Position numbers and translations under genes: made by a program. The notes below the pieces were generated by a model, which saw nothing but the letters and a program-made list of their open reading frames with translations, had not been told where the DNA came from and ran no database searches. Below are positions 23,717 through 34,466 of a stretch of DNA of 64,000 nucleotides, piece by piece (position 1 is the first letter of the stretch; every line of letters begins with the position of its first letter). The DNA comes from Cephalotrichum gorgonifer (lineage: Eukaryota; Ascomycota; Sordariomycetes; Microascales; Microascaceae): the NCBI GenBank assembly GCA_900312665.1, contig ONZQ02000017.1, positions 186,001 through 250,000 of the forward strand, read 5' to 3'.

Positions 23717-25026
23717 ATGACGTCACCTCTTCCGCTGAGCGAGCGAAAAGCCTGCCTTAATTGCGCAATGGCGAAAAGGACGTGCGACAAACAGACACCA
23801 AGCTGCCGGCGGTGCACCTCGAAGAGCCTTGATTGTGAATACCCCACGATGAAGAGATATCTCCGTACTCGGCCAGCATCCGTCCCACAAGAGGGGGAAA
23901 CGAAGCCAACTCCGTAACCGTCACGTCGAGTGTAGACCACCCGCAGGTGCAGGCGCCTAGAATACCGGTAGACGTCCACGACACCACTAGCGGCGGCCAG
24001 AACACGACGGATCCGCCGGCGGCAATTTTTCCGAAAGTCACCATCCCAGCCGCCTGCAGGCTCTGGTTCTTGGATCTGGAGACTTGGGCAGTTGCTGATG
24101 TCAGTGCAAACTCGTGCCTCTTCAACCTCGGGCCGATGCGCGTGTCTTTGAACTTCAAGGGCTGGACTGCCAGTCTCGGGGATTGGCTACGCCAGTGGAT
24201 CGAACAGGGCTCCAATCCATTCATCCACCAGCAGCTATACTTGGATACAGGCCTTCCCCAATGCCTCCAAGACGCCTGGGCAACGGTCGCTGCGTATTTC
24301 TCCAAGACAGCAAGAAACGAGCACATAGTCTTGCAAATCCTCGAGGACCGCGCCAACAGTCTTCTACAAGCACAGGGCCAGGGTGATGCCTCCTTCATAA
24401 CAGTGCTCGGTCTTCACACCATCGAGCATCTAGCTCGAGTACAAGCCCTGTTCATATATCAATTCCTCCGTCTCTATGATGGCTCTATCCGCCAGCGGGC
24501 TCTTGCTGAAAAAAACATTCCGACTCTGCTGACATGGTGCCAGCAGCTTTGGCAATCGGCTACTTTAGATGCACATCATGAGATTCAAACCCACCGCTTT
24601 TCGGAGCTAAGTCCGTTCGATACCAGGAACGAACTGACTACTCTCCTATACTGGAAAGCATGGGTCCTGAGTGAAAGTGTGCGGCGGATGTGGCTTGTCT
24701 GCCATAACACCTCAGCGGCGTATCTAATGGAACGAGATGGCTGGAAAGAATGTACCGGCGAGATTAGGTTCACAGCCTCCCAGGGGCTATGGGACGCGGC
24801 TTCGTCTAGGGTATGGGCAGACCTGATTTGTAGGAGAGAACCCCTGTTTGTCAAAAGCCTGCATGTTGACGAGCTTCTATCAACTGCCAAGCCTGCGGAG
24901 GTCGATAGCTTCTCGACCGCCCTCATGGGTCTTGTAATGGGGAGGGAAGTAGTTGATAACTGGGCCGCCAGCGAACCATCCATGGAGGACACTTCTATGC
25001 GACTGGGGGGGCCTCCCGATCCCTAA
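23717..25026 (+). CDS. Zn2Cys6 transcription factor (paralogue of the one at 45871)
   Basis: The N-terminal zinc cluster ACLNCAMAKRTCDKQTPSC with RRCTSKSLDCEYP fits C-x2-C-x6-C-x6-C-x2-C-x6-C exactly, at residues ~13-41, preceded by MTSPLPLSERK. The first frame stops at 23917 and the protein resumes in another frame, so one short intron lies between about 23870 and 23947. A 51-nt option (gtactc...gaag) keeps phase, and a 65-nt option ending gcag also works. The rest is a 350-aa helical domain with ETWAVAD, TIEHLARVQALFIYQFLRLYDG, WKAWVLSESVRRMWLV and GLWDAASSRVW. These blocks match in order the protein at 45871-47372, so the two are paralogues. Nuclear location and DNA binding follow from the family. 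It is divergent from the SDR and convergent with the next regulator. Confidence 0.88.
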
Positions 25027-25204
25027 CTGAGGAGCCGTAATGGAGACACCTGAATTGTAACTCAAATGCAAACTCTACGGTGCTTACTCCGTCGGGGAAA
25101 TTACAGAGGATTAAATCAACACCTGTACCGATATATCTTGTCCTATTGCTCCTGGCTGGCGCGGAACCTTTGCGCCTAGATTATAGGCAATCCCGATGTC
25201 ATTA

Positions 25205-25235
25205 CCCCCTCCCTCCCCCCCCCTCCCCCGGCCCC
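25205..25235 (-). other. G-rich tract, potential G-quadruplex
   Basis: The plus strand has runs of C (ccccc tccc tcccccccc tccccc); the minus strand therefore has at least four G-runs of three or more with one-base linkers. It sits between the 3' ends of two convergent regulator genes. Confidence 0.6.
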
Positions 25236-25255
25236 AAGAAAAGGGCTCACCTTGG

Positions 25256-27510
25256 TTAAAACCAGCTGTCATAAGCATCGCCGCCGCCCATGAGAAGTGC
25301 TTCAAGTGAATCCAACGGGAGACCGGGCTCGTCCAAATTCACGAATGCAGCCAAGTCGCCTCCATCCCCGCCCAATTCGCCGGGTCTGTAGCTTTCCCTC
25401 GCTTCAACGCCGCTGCGCGCGTTGGCATGTGTTTTGTTGTTGGCAATGACGTTCATCCACTTCTCGATACATGATTTCCTTTCCCGTAGCTTCCACGCCA
25501 CCAAATCCAACAAGTCGTTGGACCACTCGGAACAGTGTGCCGCGGCCATTTCTATCCTTGCTTCTTCGAATCGTGACGCGAGGCGGTCCAAGAGGTCGAG
25601 CATCAAATCGCTCGAATTGCCGCCAGAATCGATGCTCATGGAAGCGGCACCGTCGTTATTCACGTGCGTCTCGGGAGCACAGCTCTCTCCTTGCCGATAC
25701 CGAGTAAGCAGCGCAACCCTAGCTCGACGAAGGAGGACCACGGTGGCATTCGTGAGGTGCAGGTATCCCGGCATGGGCATGTAGAAGAAATGGCAAACCG
25801 GTATTGTTAGCCAGTGCTCGAACCAAGCCCTCAGCGCAGTATCCGCGGCGTCCGTTCTCCTCGTCGAGGGTGTGCGGAAGTAATCCGGCGTGTTGTGTAA
25901 AGCAGCAACTGCCTCGTCATTTTGGACATGGTCCGTATCCAATAGCTGCGGCTCCAGAAGTTGTAGAAGCGCAAGATTATGATGGCTAGATACCAAGTCT
26001 GTGCCACCGTGTTAACTTGGAACATCTTGGCGAGAATAAGGTGCCTACTAACAATGGTGGGGTTTTTGTTGACCCTCGGAGCCCTGAAGGCTATCTAGTT
26101 CAGCCAAGAGATTATCGAGGTTGGCAGTCCAGACGTTCAACGAGAGCCGAACATCGACCGACTGCTCACTCTGCTCGAGGTGGGCGATCATCTCGCTTAT
26201 GCGCTGAGCACAAATAAGTTGCGCCAGGACTCCGTCCGTTTCATATTCGAGCCCGTCTTGTAATCCCTGGAGTTGTCGCTCCATGTGTCGAGTAAAATGC
26301 CTGCCCGGTGAGTTCACTTTCTTGAACACTACCGCAAAACTGGTAGGGTCACGTCAGCAATCGTAGGAAAGGCTGGATAATCCGCGGGATATAAGCCTAC
26401 GAACCTGGAATTGAGATACCAGACAGCGAGGATAGCCCGCCTCTCATCATTTGACATTGCCCTGGGCTCCTCTGGGTCAACACCCTGAAGGCCCTTGTTC
26501 CTCAACGCCGGCCTCCCTCGTGGCCTATCTAGCCTCATGTCTGCAATCATACTCGAAGCCAGATGAGCCAGAATGCTGAAGGGTCCATGGGCAAAACAGA
26601 AGTAATGAAAGAAACCGAGGAAAACGATGATGCTTTGCAAGAGATCCAGAGACCTATTGGAATTCATGAATACTGCATCAGAGATCTGTCGCAACAGCAA
26701 CCTACTTTGACTCCAGATGGACCGACGATTTCGTAGCGAAGAGACCATCCTGATCGCCTTGGCGAGGAATGGCCGGGTCTGTTGTAGTTCGACCGCGGTG
26801 AGATCATCGGGTAGGACGACAAACGGAAATTGAGGACTCAGTCGCCTGCGGTAAATCGAGAGAAGAGCTTCGTCGGACTCTATGGGTCCCGGGTCATCCT
26901 TGCCATCCGTTTCCGAGACGCAGGTACAGGTGGGAGTGGGGAACGGATGGAAGCCTGGTAACGAAGTAGAGGCACTGAAAGCTCCGGAAGGCTCGGCCTT
27001 GGGCTGCGAGATGTAGGCATTGGACTCCGGCTCTGCTGTATCATTGCGCGAGTCATCAATTGCTGTTGCATTGGCCCCTTGTGCTGGAAAGAGGGTCGGG
27101 AGGGAGTTCGTGATGCCACTGAAACCACCGTGCTTGTGTCCCAGCTGCGGAATTTCAATGTTTGGTAAGGTCCTTGGTATATACGAATCAGTTCAACACC
27201 ATACGTTAGCTCTGCAACCTGGTGGAGTCACTCACAAGGCATTTTGGCGAAGCTTTCGCTTCCTAGGTTTGCGAACCTGCGGGGGGCAGGCTATATTAAG
27301 ACTCCGGCATCTGTTCGCTCTCCTGCATTAGAACGCGATTCCGACGGCCAAGAAGCTCGGCGGAAGTTCAGATGGAAAGTTTGCAATCTGGACGTACGGA
27401 AAGCCTTACCTGTTACATTTGGTGTCGTTCGTTTCCGGTGATCGAATGCACCTTGTCTTTGACTTGGCGCAAGGGTCGCACGCTGAACCCCATCCTGCAG
27501 ACCACTTCAT
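25256..27510 (-). CDS. Zn2Cys6 transcription factor with Fungal_trans-like domain, five exons
   Basis: Hand splicing gives exons 27510-27410, 27310-27236, 27172-26333, 26300-26074 and 25998-25256, total 1986 nt, 661 aa, all junctions in phase. The zinc cluster is split by intron 1: ACDPCAKSKTRCIRSPETND then TKCNR|CRSLNIAC, followed by basic KPRKRKLRQ. The middle has the usual opening SDEALLSIYRRRLSPQFPFV, FLAKAIRMVSSLRNR, HGPFSILAHLASSMIADMRLDRP and DERRAILAVWYLNSRF. After it come a Gln/Glu-rich helix and a C-terminal VCHFFYMPMPGYLHLTNATVVL block. Intron 3 (26332-26301) is only 32 nt, unusually short; without it the frame stops after LPVLR, so this is either a real micro-intron or a small lesion. 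Nuclear regulator by family; target unknown. It is divergent from the Ytp1-type gene at 28051. Confidence 0.83.
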
Positions 27511-28050
27511 GTTCCGTCAAGAGTATGTAGGCCGAATGCACGACGGAAAGTTACTAAACTTCCACAGCGCCGGGACCGGAAAATGAGGCGTGATGAGAAA
27601 AATGGCAGTCGGAATTTTTTTTGAGCGCTCAAGTATTCTCCTATACCCAGGATGGGCGTATTACGCGGTGGGAATACGACTATAGCTGACGACGCACAAT
27701 TTGTCAGCTCTCTCCGAAATTTCCGCGGAGTCTTGGCCAGAAAGTTGACAAGACCACCCGGCCCCACTTAGATCCTTTTGTGGATCTAATCTTCAATGTA
27801 GATCCATTTTTATAAGTCGTATATAATAGTGTGTTCGTGATGGTTCCTCCCAAATGTCTTGGAAAATATCGTAGAAATTTGCATATTGGATTTTAGTTGT
27901 CTTCTTTTTTTGAGGCTTGTTGTGTCGAACTTTAATCACTTTTCTATTAGCGCATACAATACTTGCTCTCCCTACCCGGTTCTCGCTGCTTATACGGCGG
28001 CCGGCCCAACGTTCCTGTTGCATCGGCCAAGTCAAGCAAAGAGGATCAGC
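27511..28050. promoter_or_regulatory. divergent region between Zn2Cys6 factor and Ytp1-type gene
   Basis: 540 bp between two diverging start codons. It carries one copy of a dispersed non-coding element (27541-27771) and a TATA-like tatataat near 27822 on the Ytp1 side. Confidence 0.5.
27541..27771 (+). repeat. dispersed non-coding element, copy A
   Basis: About 231 bp. Its left end (cggaaagttactaaacttcc, then ccggaaaatga) and right end (gtcagctct...ccgaaatttcc, then cacttaga) match in order and spacing a 223-bp stretch at 32562-32784; the middle has diverged. No coding potential. A decayed MITE or solo terminal repeat would fit. Confidence 0.6.
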
Positions 28051-30125
28051 ATGGCATCTAACAGTGCCATTTATGTGTTAGCAAGCCTGAGCATTGTTCT
28101 GGGTGCATCAGGTCACTCAGACGACCATGAAATGGCAGCTCACGGCGGCGGGCCCCATGAGGCCCAGCAAACTCCAGGCACATATCCGGAGACATACTTC
28201 ACCTTAGACACCCAACGGCTTGATATCCACGCTCATATAGGCTTCATGGTTCTTTCGTGGTTCATACTCCTTCCAATCGGTAACCCTCTCGCTTTCTTCC
28301 ATCCGGCTTAGCAGGTCTGGCGCTAACGCATCCTGGGCAGCGACAATGCTATCCCTTGCTAGGTCTCGCTACACACATTTCGTTCGTCTCGGATTCACGG
28401 CAACAAACATCATCGGGGTACTTTGTGGCGTGTCATACAATAGCAAAACGCCAGACCTGTATCCGGGTAGTGCGCACTGTGCTGTGGGATGGATTGCCAC
28501 TGGTATGGCTGCCGCGCAGATCAGCCATGTCCTAGTTGGCCCAATGACCACGCTCTTCAACAGGGTCTCAGGACGGGACGAGGGTAAAGTTGGTGGATAC
28601 ACGTTGTCTCCGATGCGAGAAATCTCCGACAGCCTGCGTGATCACGATAGCACATCAGGGCCGTCCCGACGAGGATCCTTCGACATTGAGGCCGCCCAGG
28701 ACGGCATAGAGGACCGCGACACATCACCAGATTCACGGCTATACCAGGAAGACCTACACGAGTCAGGATTCACAAGTTGCGATGATACGTGTTACGGGGA
28801 GGCAGACTCAGCCCGGGCCCTAAACCACGATCCGAGTGCCGTGAGCTCGAAGTTATTCTCCCAGCCGACCTTGCCACGAACACGGAGACTCATACTCCTC
28901 GCATATGATATGATGGACAGGACTATCTTGATCGTAGCATTTATCGCTTTCTGTACCGGCCTCGTCACCTACTGGGGACTCTTCGTAAGTTCAGCTGAGC
29001 CCAGTACGAACCTTGTGCATGCAGGAAACTAAATTAACCCCTATCTCACAGCAAGGACGTTCCATCTTCAACGGAATAGCCCACTGGATCAAGGGTGGCG
29101 TTTTCTTCTGGCTCGGAATCTTCACTCTCGGCCGCTGGTGCGGATGCCTCGCAGAAATTGGATGGGTAAGCAAGATTGATAGTCCAAGAACCTGATTTCA
29201 AGCCGGGAGCTTTTGAAACGCTAATACGTCGCATGACACAATGTGAAGGCATGGAATTCTCGACCTGGAACCTCGAAGAGGCAGTTCTGGCTCTCTCCTG
29301 AATTTGTGGAGAGCTCGTTAGTCTTCTTCTATGGCTCTACCAACATCTTCCTGGAGCATTTGGGAGGTTGGGGCCAGGCGTGGACAGCGCGTGATTTGGA
29401 GCACCTCGCTATCACCGTTCTGTTCATCGGTGGAGGACTGGTGAGTTCTGTTTCAGCGACAATACAGTTTCCCTTCTTGGCTAATGATGAATGCTTAGTG
29501 CGGTATGCTAGTCGAATACGTCAGAGTCAAAGGCCTTGGTGAGAAGAAGGCAAAGCAACAACATATGCAGACCATGCCTGCTTGGTCGGAAACGACGCCC
29601 GATGAACGCACCGAGCACAGATCGAACACCACGACCTATGAGGACACAACTCAGCACAAATTAAACGGAATCTCGATCAATCCGCTGCCGGCCCTGGTAA
29701 TCTTCCTCATGGGAGGATCCATGGCATCTCACGAGCAAGATTCCATGGTCTCAACAATGGTCCACAAGCAATGGGGCAACCTCCTGGGTGCGGCTTCGGT
29801 TGCCCGTTTGCTTACTTACCTGTTGATGTACCTGAAGCCCCCAACCTCCACGTCGCCGTCGCGCCCGCCTACCGAGCTTCTTATGTCATTCTGTCTCATT
29901 TCCGGTGGGATTATCTTCATGGCGAGCGTATGATCTGCCCACTCATCTCTTCCCCGTAAAGCTTGTTCACTAACACACGCGGTTTAGTCGAGCGATACTA
30001 TAGACGGAATGCTACACTATGGGATTGACGTCATGGCCCTGTATACTGTCACGATGGGGTTCACTGGGATCCTAATGGCTTGGATTATGGCTTTGCTCGC
30101 TCTCAAAGGTTGGGCATCGAGATGA
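28051..30125 (+). CDS. Ytp1-family membrane protein (DUF2427 + Ytp1 domains)
   Basis: Six exons (28051-28279, 28341-28984, 29052-29165, 29249-29440, 29499-29927, 29988-30125) total 1746 nt, 581 aa; all introns are GT-AG and in phase. The N-terminus has a signal peptide (MASNSAIYVLASLSIVLGAS) and a short His-rich stretch. DUF2427 follows, with LDIHAHIGFMVLSWFILLPI and SIARSR-like LSLARSR. The loop at ~170-270 is polar and disordered. The C-terminal Ytp1 domain shows GIAHWIKGGVFFWLGIFTLG, FVESSLVFFYGSTNIFLEHL, DLEHLAITVLFIGGGLCGML and MGGSMASHEQDSMVS. Many helices; location in a cell or organelle membrane. His and Glu inside the helices hint at metal or haem binding, as has been suggested for relatives; function is not established. 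The start at 28051 is preferred over an upstream in-frame ATG at 27859 because it places the signal peptide at the N-terminus. Confidence 0.9.
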
Positions 30126-30905
30126 GTGGCCTTTCTTAACCTGTGTATTTCTCTCCTTTGTACGCTATAGACTAGCCAAATAGTATTTAATTAAACTGCC
30201 CAATAGAAGGCGCAAGATCTAGAATATTTTAATGTTTTCCATTAGTTCATCGAAAATGCGTACGTCTTCACATAGCTATTAGCAAACCTAAGGCCATGGA
30301 GAAATATATAATATGTATATCTTGAAACATGAACACGAAATGGATAGTCATACATAGATAGGCTGTTGACGATTCCGTACGTTATTAGTAGAGCGATGTA
30401 GAGATCAAACCATGCTTTCGACGAGTAATGGGCTCCTCCTGAGTGTAGGGCATTCTAAATATTCAACGGGAGCTTTTATTACATACAAGATGCTTGCCAG
30501 AGCGAGGTTACTTTGATAAGTGACAGAGATGCATGCTGATGGTTATTAATCTTCAATGTGTCTATCGAACACACTGAGAGAATCTGAATGTGGTTGGAGC
30601 CACAAACTCTCCCATGTTTACATCGGCCGGCTAGGATCTTGCCGCTATTGCATGAGCCAGACCATAATGCTGAGGGGATGGCAGTGAACCCACGATGGGG
30701 CGCGGTGCCTTACTAGTACTCGAAGTTGGAGAACGGTGACCTCAACGATGAGGTGCGGTGCTTTTACTCGAAGTGGGTGAGCTGGGGAGGAAGCTAGATG
30801 GAGAGGCAAGGAAGTCGAAGCTGAAATACAACAAGTAGAAGGAAAAAGTCTCATGTCTATTTTTAATAGCATTTCTTAAGAAACCAATCACAGCTATATA
30901 CTGCT
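30126..30905. other. intergenic between convergent genes, 780 bp
   Basis: 3' flanks of the Ytp1-type and alpha/beta-hydrolase genes, AT-rich, with no supportable gene or repeat. Confidence 0.5.
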
Positions 30906-32210
30906 TTACAAAGTCTTATTCAACCACGCGAAGATAGTGCGCGCCAACTCCTGCTGCGCTCCCGACTGGCAGTGATACCCAGCAACCCCCATAAACGTAT
31001 GGAGAGTGCCCTTTTCACCCAGCGCGTCCTTGACCTTCTGCGCCTGCCCCTTGAAGATATTCTCGAACTCGGCGTCGCCCACAAAGACAGGCATGTCAAT
31101 CTGACGAACGACGTCCTCGATATTGTACTGCTTGGTGAGGTCGAAAAATGTGGATGGAGAGTGAGTCTTGAATGCCCAAAGCCCGTAGTCCAAGCCCCAC
31201 TCGGCCTCGGTGGGGAGCTCCCCAGCATTGCGTAGGGAGAGAATCTCATCGTCGAACTGGGTGTAGTTCCCAGCTTCGTAGATTGAGAGGAGCTCTTCGG
31301 ATATCTGCTTGGAGTACCGGGCGTATAAGTCCCATACCCCGCCGACCAGGACGGCCGCGGATAAACGAGGCTCAAAAGCCGCCGCGCGAGCAGCGAGATA
31401 CCCCCCAAAAGAATTACCAACCAGAACAAGGCGGTTTTCGTCCACAACCTGTTTCTTCTCCGAGAGGACGTAGTCCACGACGGGGGTAGCGACAAGCTCC
31501 CACTCAGGAATGAAGCCGAGGTCTTGAGTTCGGCGAACGGTATTCTGACCGGGGCCCTCATAGGTAATACAGTTCCAGCCACGAGCAAGAGCAGGCGCGC
31601 AGAAGTAGTGGTATGAGTCCTCCTGCGCAGCATCGAAGCCATTACCGACAGTCAAGGTAGGTAGCTTCGCATTTGGGTCCTCGGAGGCCGAGTACCAGAT
31701 CGCCTCAACAGTGAGATTGCCCTCACGGGAGGGTATCTGGACACGCTTGCCAGGGATAGGCAGGGCAGCGATTGCCTTGTCAAAAGCAGCAGTCTGCTCG
31801 TCCCATACGGTCTTGATGAGCGGGTTGTTCCAGTCTCGGTGGATGTAGACATCCGTTCGGCGGTAGTAATGGGATGCAGAGAACCACGAGTCCTTCACGT
31901 TGACGGGGTCGTAGGCATTATGGGGGTCCTCGGCCTGAGCCTTGGTCGCGTTGGCAAGTTTGTAGAACTCGTCACGGTAGGAGGCAAAGTCGCCAGGCTT
32001 GACGTTCTTAGCAACGCCGAGAACAGGACCGATGTCCGATCCGCCAGAAACCGAGTTTTGGAGGGCGACGAGGTATTCAAAGTTGAAGGCGGTGTCGTTT
32101 CCTATTTGAAATGTAGGCGGGCCGTCGTCGGTCTTGTTGGTAGCTCCGGCGACCAGACGGGAGTGCACCAATGCCGCGAGAAGAGGGCCGGTGTAAGTAG
32201 AGAATTTCAT
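30906..32210 (-). CDS. secreted alpha/beta hydrolase (dihydropseudooxynicotine-hydrolase-like)
   Basis: An intronless 434-aa protein. MKFSTYTGPLLAALVHSRLVAGA is a signal peptide, so the ATG at 32210 was chosen over 32228, which only adds MLLPPN. The nucleophile elbow is GNSFGG (Ser near 267), preceded by YEGPGQNTVRRTQDLGFIPE and WELVATPVVDYVLS, a block typical of the fungal alpha/beta hydrolases related to FrsA, Ayg1 and 2,6-dihydropseudooxynicotine hydrolase. The acid is probably in MPVFVGDAEFENIF and the His in GVAGYHCQSGA. The helical N-terminal cap (ASYRDEFYKLANATKAQAED) fits that group, which cleaves C-C bonds or polyketide side chains. Several N-x-S/T sequons agree with secretion. Substrate unknown. 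Upstream DNA contains copy B of a dispersed element. Confidence 0.88.
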   Translation of the reverse strand: MKFSTYTGPLLAALVHSRLVAGATNKTDDGPPTFQIGNDTAFNFEYLVALQNSVSGGSDIGPVLGVAKNVKPGDFASYRDEFYKLANATKAQAEDPHNAYDPVNVKDSWFSASHYYRRTDVYIHRDWNNPLIKTVWDEQTAAFDKAIAALPIPGKRVQIPSREGNLTVEAIWYSASEDPNAKLPTLTVGNGFDAAQEDSYHYFCAPALARGWNCITYEGPGQNTVRRTQDLGFIPEWELVATPVVDYVLSEKKQVVDENRLVLVGNSFGGYLAARAAAFEPRLSAAVLVGGVWDLYARYSKQISEELLSIYEAGNYTQFDDEILSLRNAGELPTEAEWGLDYGLWAFKTHSPSTFFDLTKQYNIEDVVRQIDMPVFVGDAEFENIFKGQAQKVKDALGEKGTLHTFMGVAGYHCQSGAQQELARTIFAWLNKTL

Positions 32211-33323
32211 GTTCGGTGGAAGTAACACAACGAAGAGATACTTGATTAAGCAAGGTAATGATTATCAAGGCTGGCTAATTGAGTTTGGAATGGTGATCTA
32301 TTTTTCTTCTTCCATCACTGGCTTTCACTTTATGCTTATCCTTCATTGTCCTCGGAACATCGACGCTACTCACGGTGGCACTGAGCACTCCACGATCGTC
32401 ATTTCCGATTGAACTCGATCGAGTACGTCATTCGTGACGGACACCCATGGTCTGGCTACGTATGTAGCGTATGCATCATGGCGCAGCCCTATGCGAGATC
32501 ATCTAGTTACTAATCTGAATACGCACTTCGCATCTCGTGAAGTGTACGGAGTGCCAAAGCTCGCCGGAAAGTAACCAATATTCCATCTGGCAAAGCCGGA
32601 AAATGACGGGTGGCTGACTTTCCGAAAGAGGCCATCGGAGTTTTGCACTCCAAAACTCCGAACGCAGGACTACGTGGCTGCACGGAGGAGGAGGTGACGA
32701 CATCCGCTACGCAAAGGGCTCACTGAGGCTTACAGCGCTGTCAGCTCTCCGAAATTTCCTCGGAAGTTAACCGGCCTACTTAGAAACGTATTTTCTTCAT
32801 TGTGCACATTTACTGGTTCTTCAGCGTGATCATCAATGACGACAACTACCATCACTTCGCGACACCACTAGCAGTAATGTTATTATTCGACTTCCAGATT
32901 TTACTCACCTTAATTGGGCGTTTAAGAAATGCAATATAGGGTCGGTCCTTGATTGCCATTCCATTGTCGAGAGCGTCCCACTATTTCCGTTGTTGGGACT
33001 GTCCTCTGATTCAAGTGAGGAACGGCCCTTGTTCCCCTTGCCGAAAACACAGGATATGACAGTGTTTCTACATCCACTTTTCCATTAGCGACGGCGCTGC
33101 GGTGATTACTTTCCTTCTCTTCAGGGCCCCGGATGAGGCGGCGCTCTTCCAAGGCACCGTTGGGGGAGAAGTTGCTGCAAATGGACTTTGCGGGAGTGGC
33201 GCGGATGATGGGCCTGATCTGCTCGTATATCCTCACGCTGCAGCACGGCGGGCAGACACAACCTTGGATCAAATTAGGGGAACCGATACACTAACTGCCA
33301 CATTTGCCCCCATCCAACGTGCT
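32211..33323. other. intergenic, 1.1 kb, with dispersed-element copy B
   Basis: Upstream of the hydrolase and downstream of the HET stub. Besides the element at 32562-32784 I see no gene; the minus frame 32922-33272 has no HET or other motif, although it lies where a HET domain would be expected. Confidence 0.5.
32562..32784 (+). repeat. dispersed non-coding element, copy B
   Basis: About 223 bp matching copy A (27541-27771) at both ends: cggaaagtaaccaatattcc, ccggaaaatga, and near the right end gtcagctctccgaaatttcc followed by tacttaga. Spacing between the conserved ends is nearly equal (about 165 versus 144-165 bp segments). Confidence 0.6.
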
Positions 33324-33986
33324 CTAGATCAGCGTGATCTCCTGATACGCGAGCTTGGTGAATAAGCCCGTGCCCCCAGCATCCCCTGCCCGGGACGTGA
33401 AGATCCCCACTCGGAAGTAGGTGTCTGGCGTATCCGCTGGGTGGACAACCAGTCCCCACACATTCCTGTTGGTCGCCGTGATGCAGCTGGAGCAGTCATC
33501 TGTCCCATCTTCCCGGCCAACCCCATAGAAAGCATATACGCCCTTCCCGCCATCTTCATCACATTCGTCTCCTTCGTTAATCACTTCATCGTCACCTTCC
33601 TCCCTCTTTCTCAGCCCTTCGAAGCTGTTGTCGTACCCACCGTCCACCCGCACATTCCCATCTCCTTTAGTCTCCAGTATGTCAACCCATATAAAGCGCA
33701 GCTCGCACTCAATCGGACCCTGGTGGTCGAGCCTCGCGCAGGAGATGGACCTCCGGAAGAGATCGCACATCTCGCAGCCCCGCAGGCCCGGCAGGCCTGG
33801 CAGGGTGTCCCTGATCTTCTGCGGCAGGAGGAATTGGTGCTGCTTGTGCCGCTTGTCCAATTTCAGGCTGCGGTGCCCGTCTGCTTCTGCCTGTCCCGTG
33901 AAGTCGCTGAGGGCGAGGTCCTGAAATTGGAAGGCGCTGCATCGGGCGCAGAGACTTGTGCTGGGGGTGTCCGTCTCGTGGGCCAT
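33324..33986 (-). CDS. HET-type protein N-terminal region without the HET domain
   Basis: A 220-aa frame. SLCARCSAFQFQDL and GLRGCEMCDLFRRSI are the paired Cys motifs that precede the HET domain in many fungal HET proteins. The acidic middle (residues 120-150) is followed by RVGIFTSRAGDAGGTGLFTK and ends at YQEITLI, the point where the full-length proteins continue into the HET domain itself. Here a stop follows at once, and about 400 bp downstream on the same strand give no HET signature. So it is either a truncated gene or a free-standing N-terminal module. HET proteins act in heterokaryon incompatibility; a stub would lack the effector part. Start at 33986 from composition; there are no introns. 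Confidence 0.65.
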   Translation of the reverse strand: MAHETDTPSTSLCARCSAFQFQDLALSDFTGQAEADGHRSLKLDKRHKQHQFLLPQKIRDTLPGLPGLRGCEMCDLFRRSISCARLDHQGPIECELRFIWVDILETKGDGNVRVDGGYDNSFEGLRKREEGDDEVINEGDECDEDGGKGVYAFYGVGREDGTDDCSSCITATNRNVWGLVVHPADTPDTYFRVGIFTSRAGDAGGTGLFTKLAYQEITLI

Positions 33987-34466
33987 GGCTTAGGAAAAAA
34001 AGAGTGGATGTGATGGCTGTAAGCAGAACTTAGGTATGGGATGTCTGTGGCCCCTGTATCCGGTGTATGTTGATTTGAATAGGGGCTGGGTTTTGGGCAA
34101 GGCTGCGCATTTTGTTGTGCAGCTGCCGCCGTGTGGAGGAAGCGGGGAACTTTGTGTTACACGAGGTTGGAGAGCGGAGGATGATCCAAAGGAAAGCCAC
34201 AACATCTCACTCACGGCGATTGTTACTCTCGACAAGGTTCGCAAATTCATGCCGGAAAGTACGGCTTTCCTGCCGAAGAAAGAAAGTTCCTGGCGCTGCC
34301 CCTAGTTGCGTGAGCACTGGGGCGTTGGAGAGTAGCTAGATGATTTGTACAAGTTTATGGATGTTTCACAATTTATAAGCCGGAGTTCAACGCTTCATGT
34401 TTTTTGCAAACATTTATCCCTGCTGCCTTTTCCACACCGTTGTACAGTTCCACATGCGAGATATAA
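33987..34466. other. intergenic, 480 bp
   Basis: Upstream of the HET stub and 3' of the MYND gene; I see no gene. A short ggaaag...ctttcc inverted pair lies near 34255-34273. Confidence 0.45.

Noticed and set aside
21866..32210. Secondary-metabolite cluster (SDR, two regulators, hydrolase, transporter-like gene)
   Set aside because: No PKS, NRPS, terpene or DMAT backbone gene in or next to the region, so the cluster reading is unsupported.
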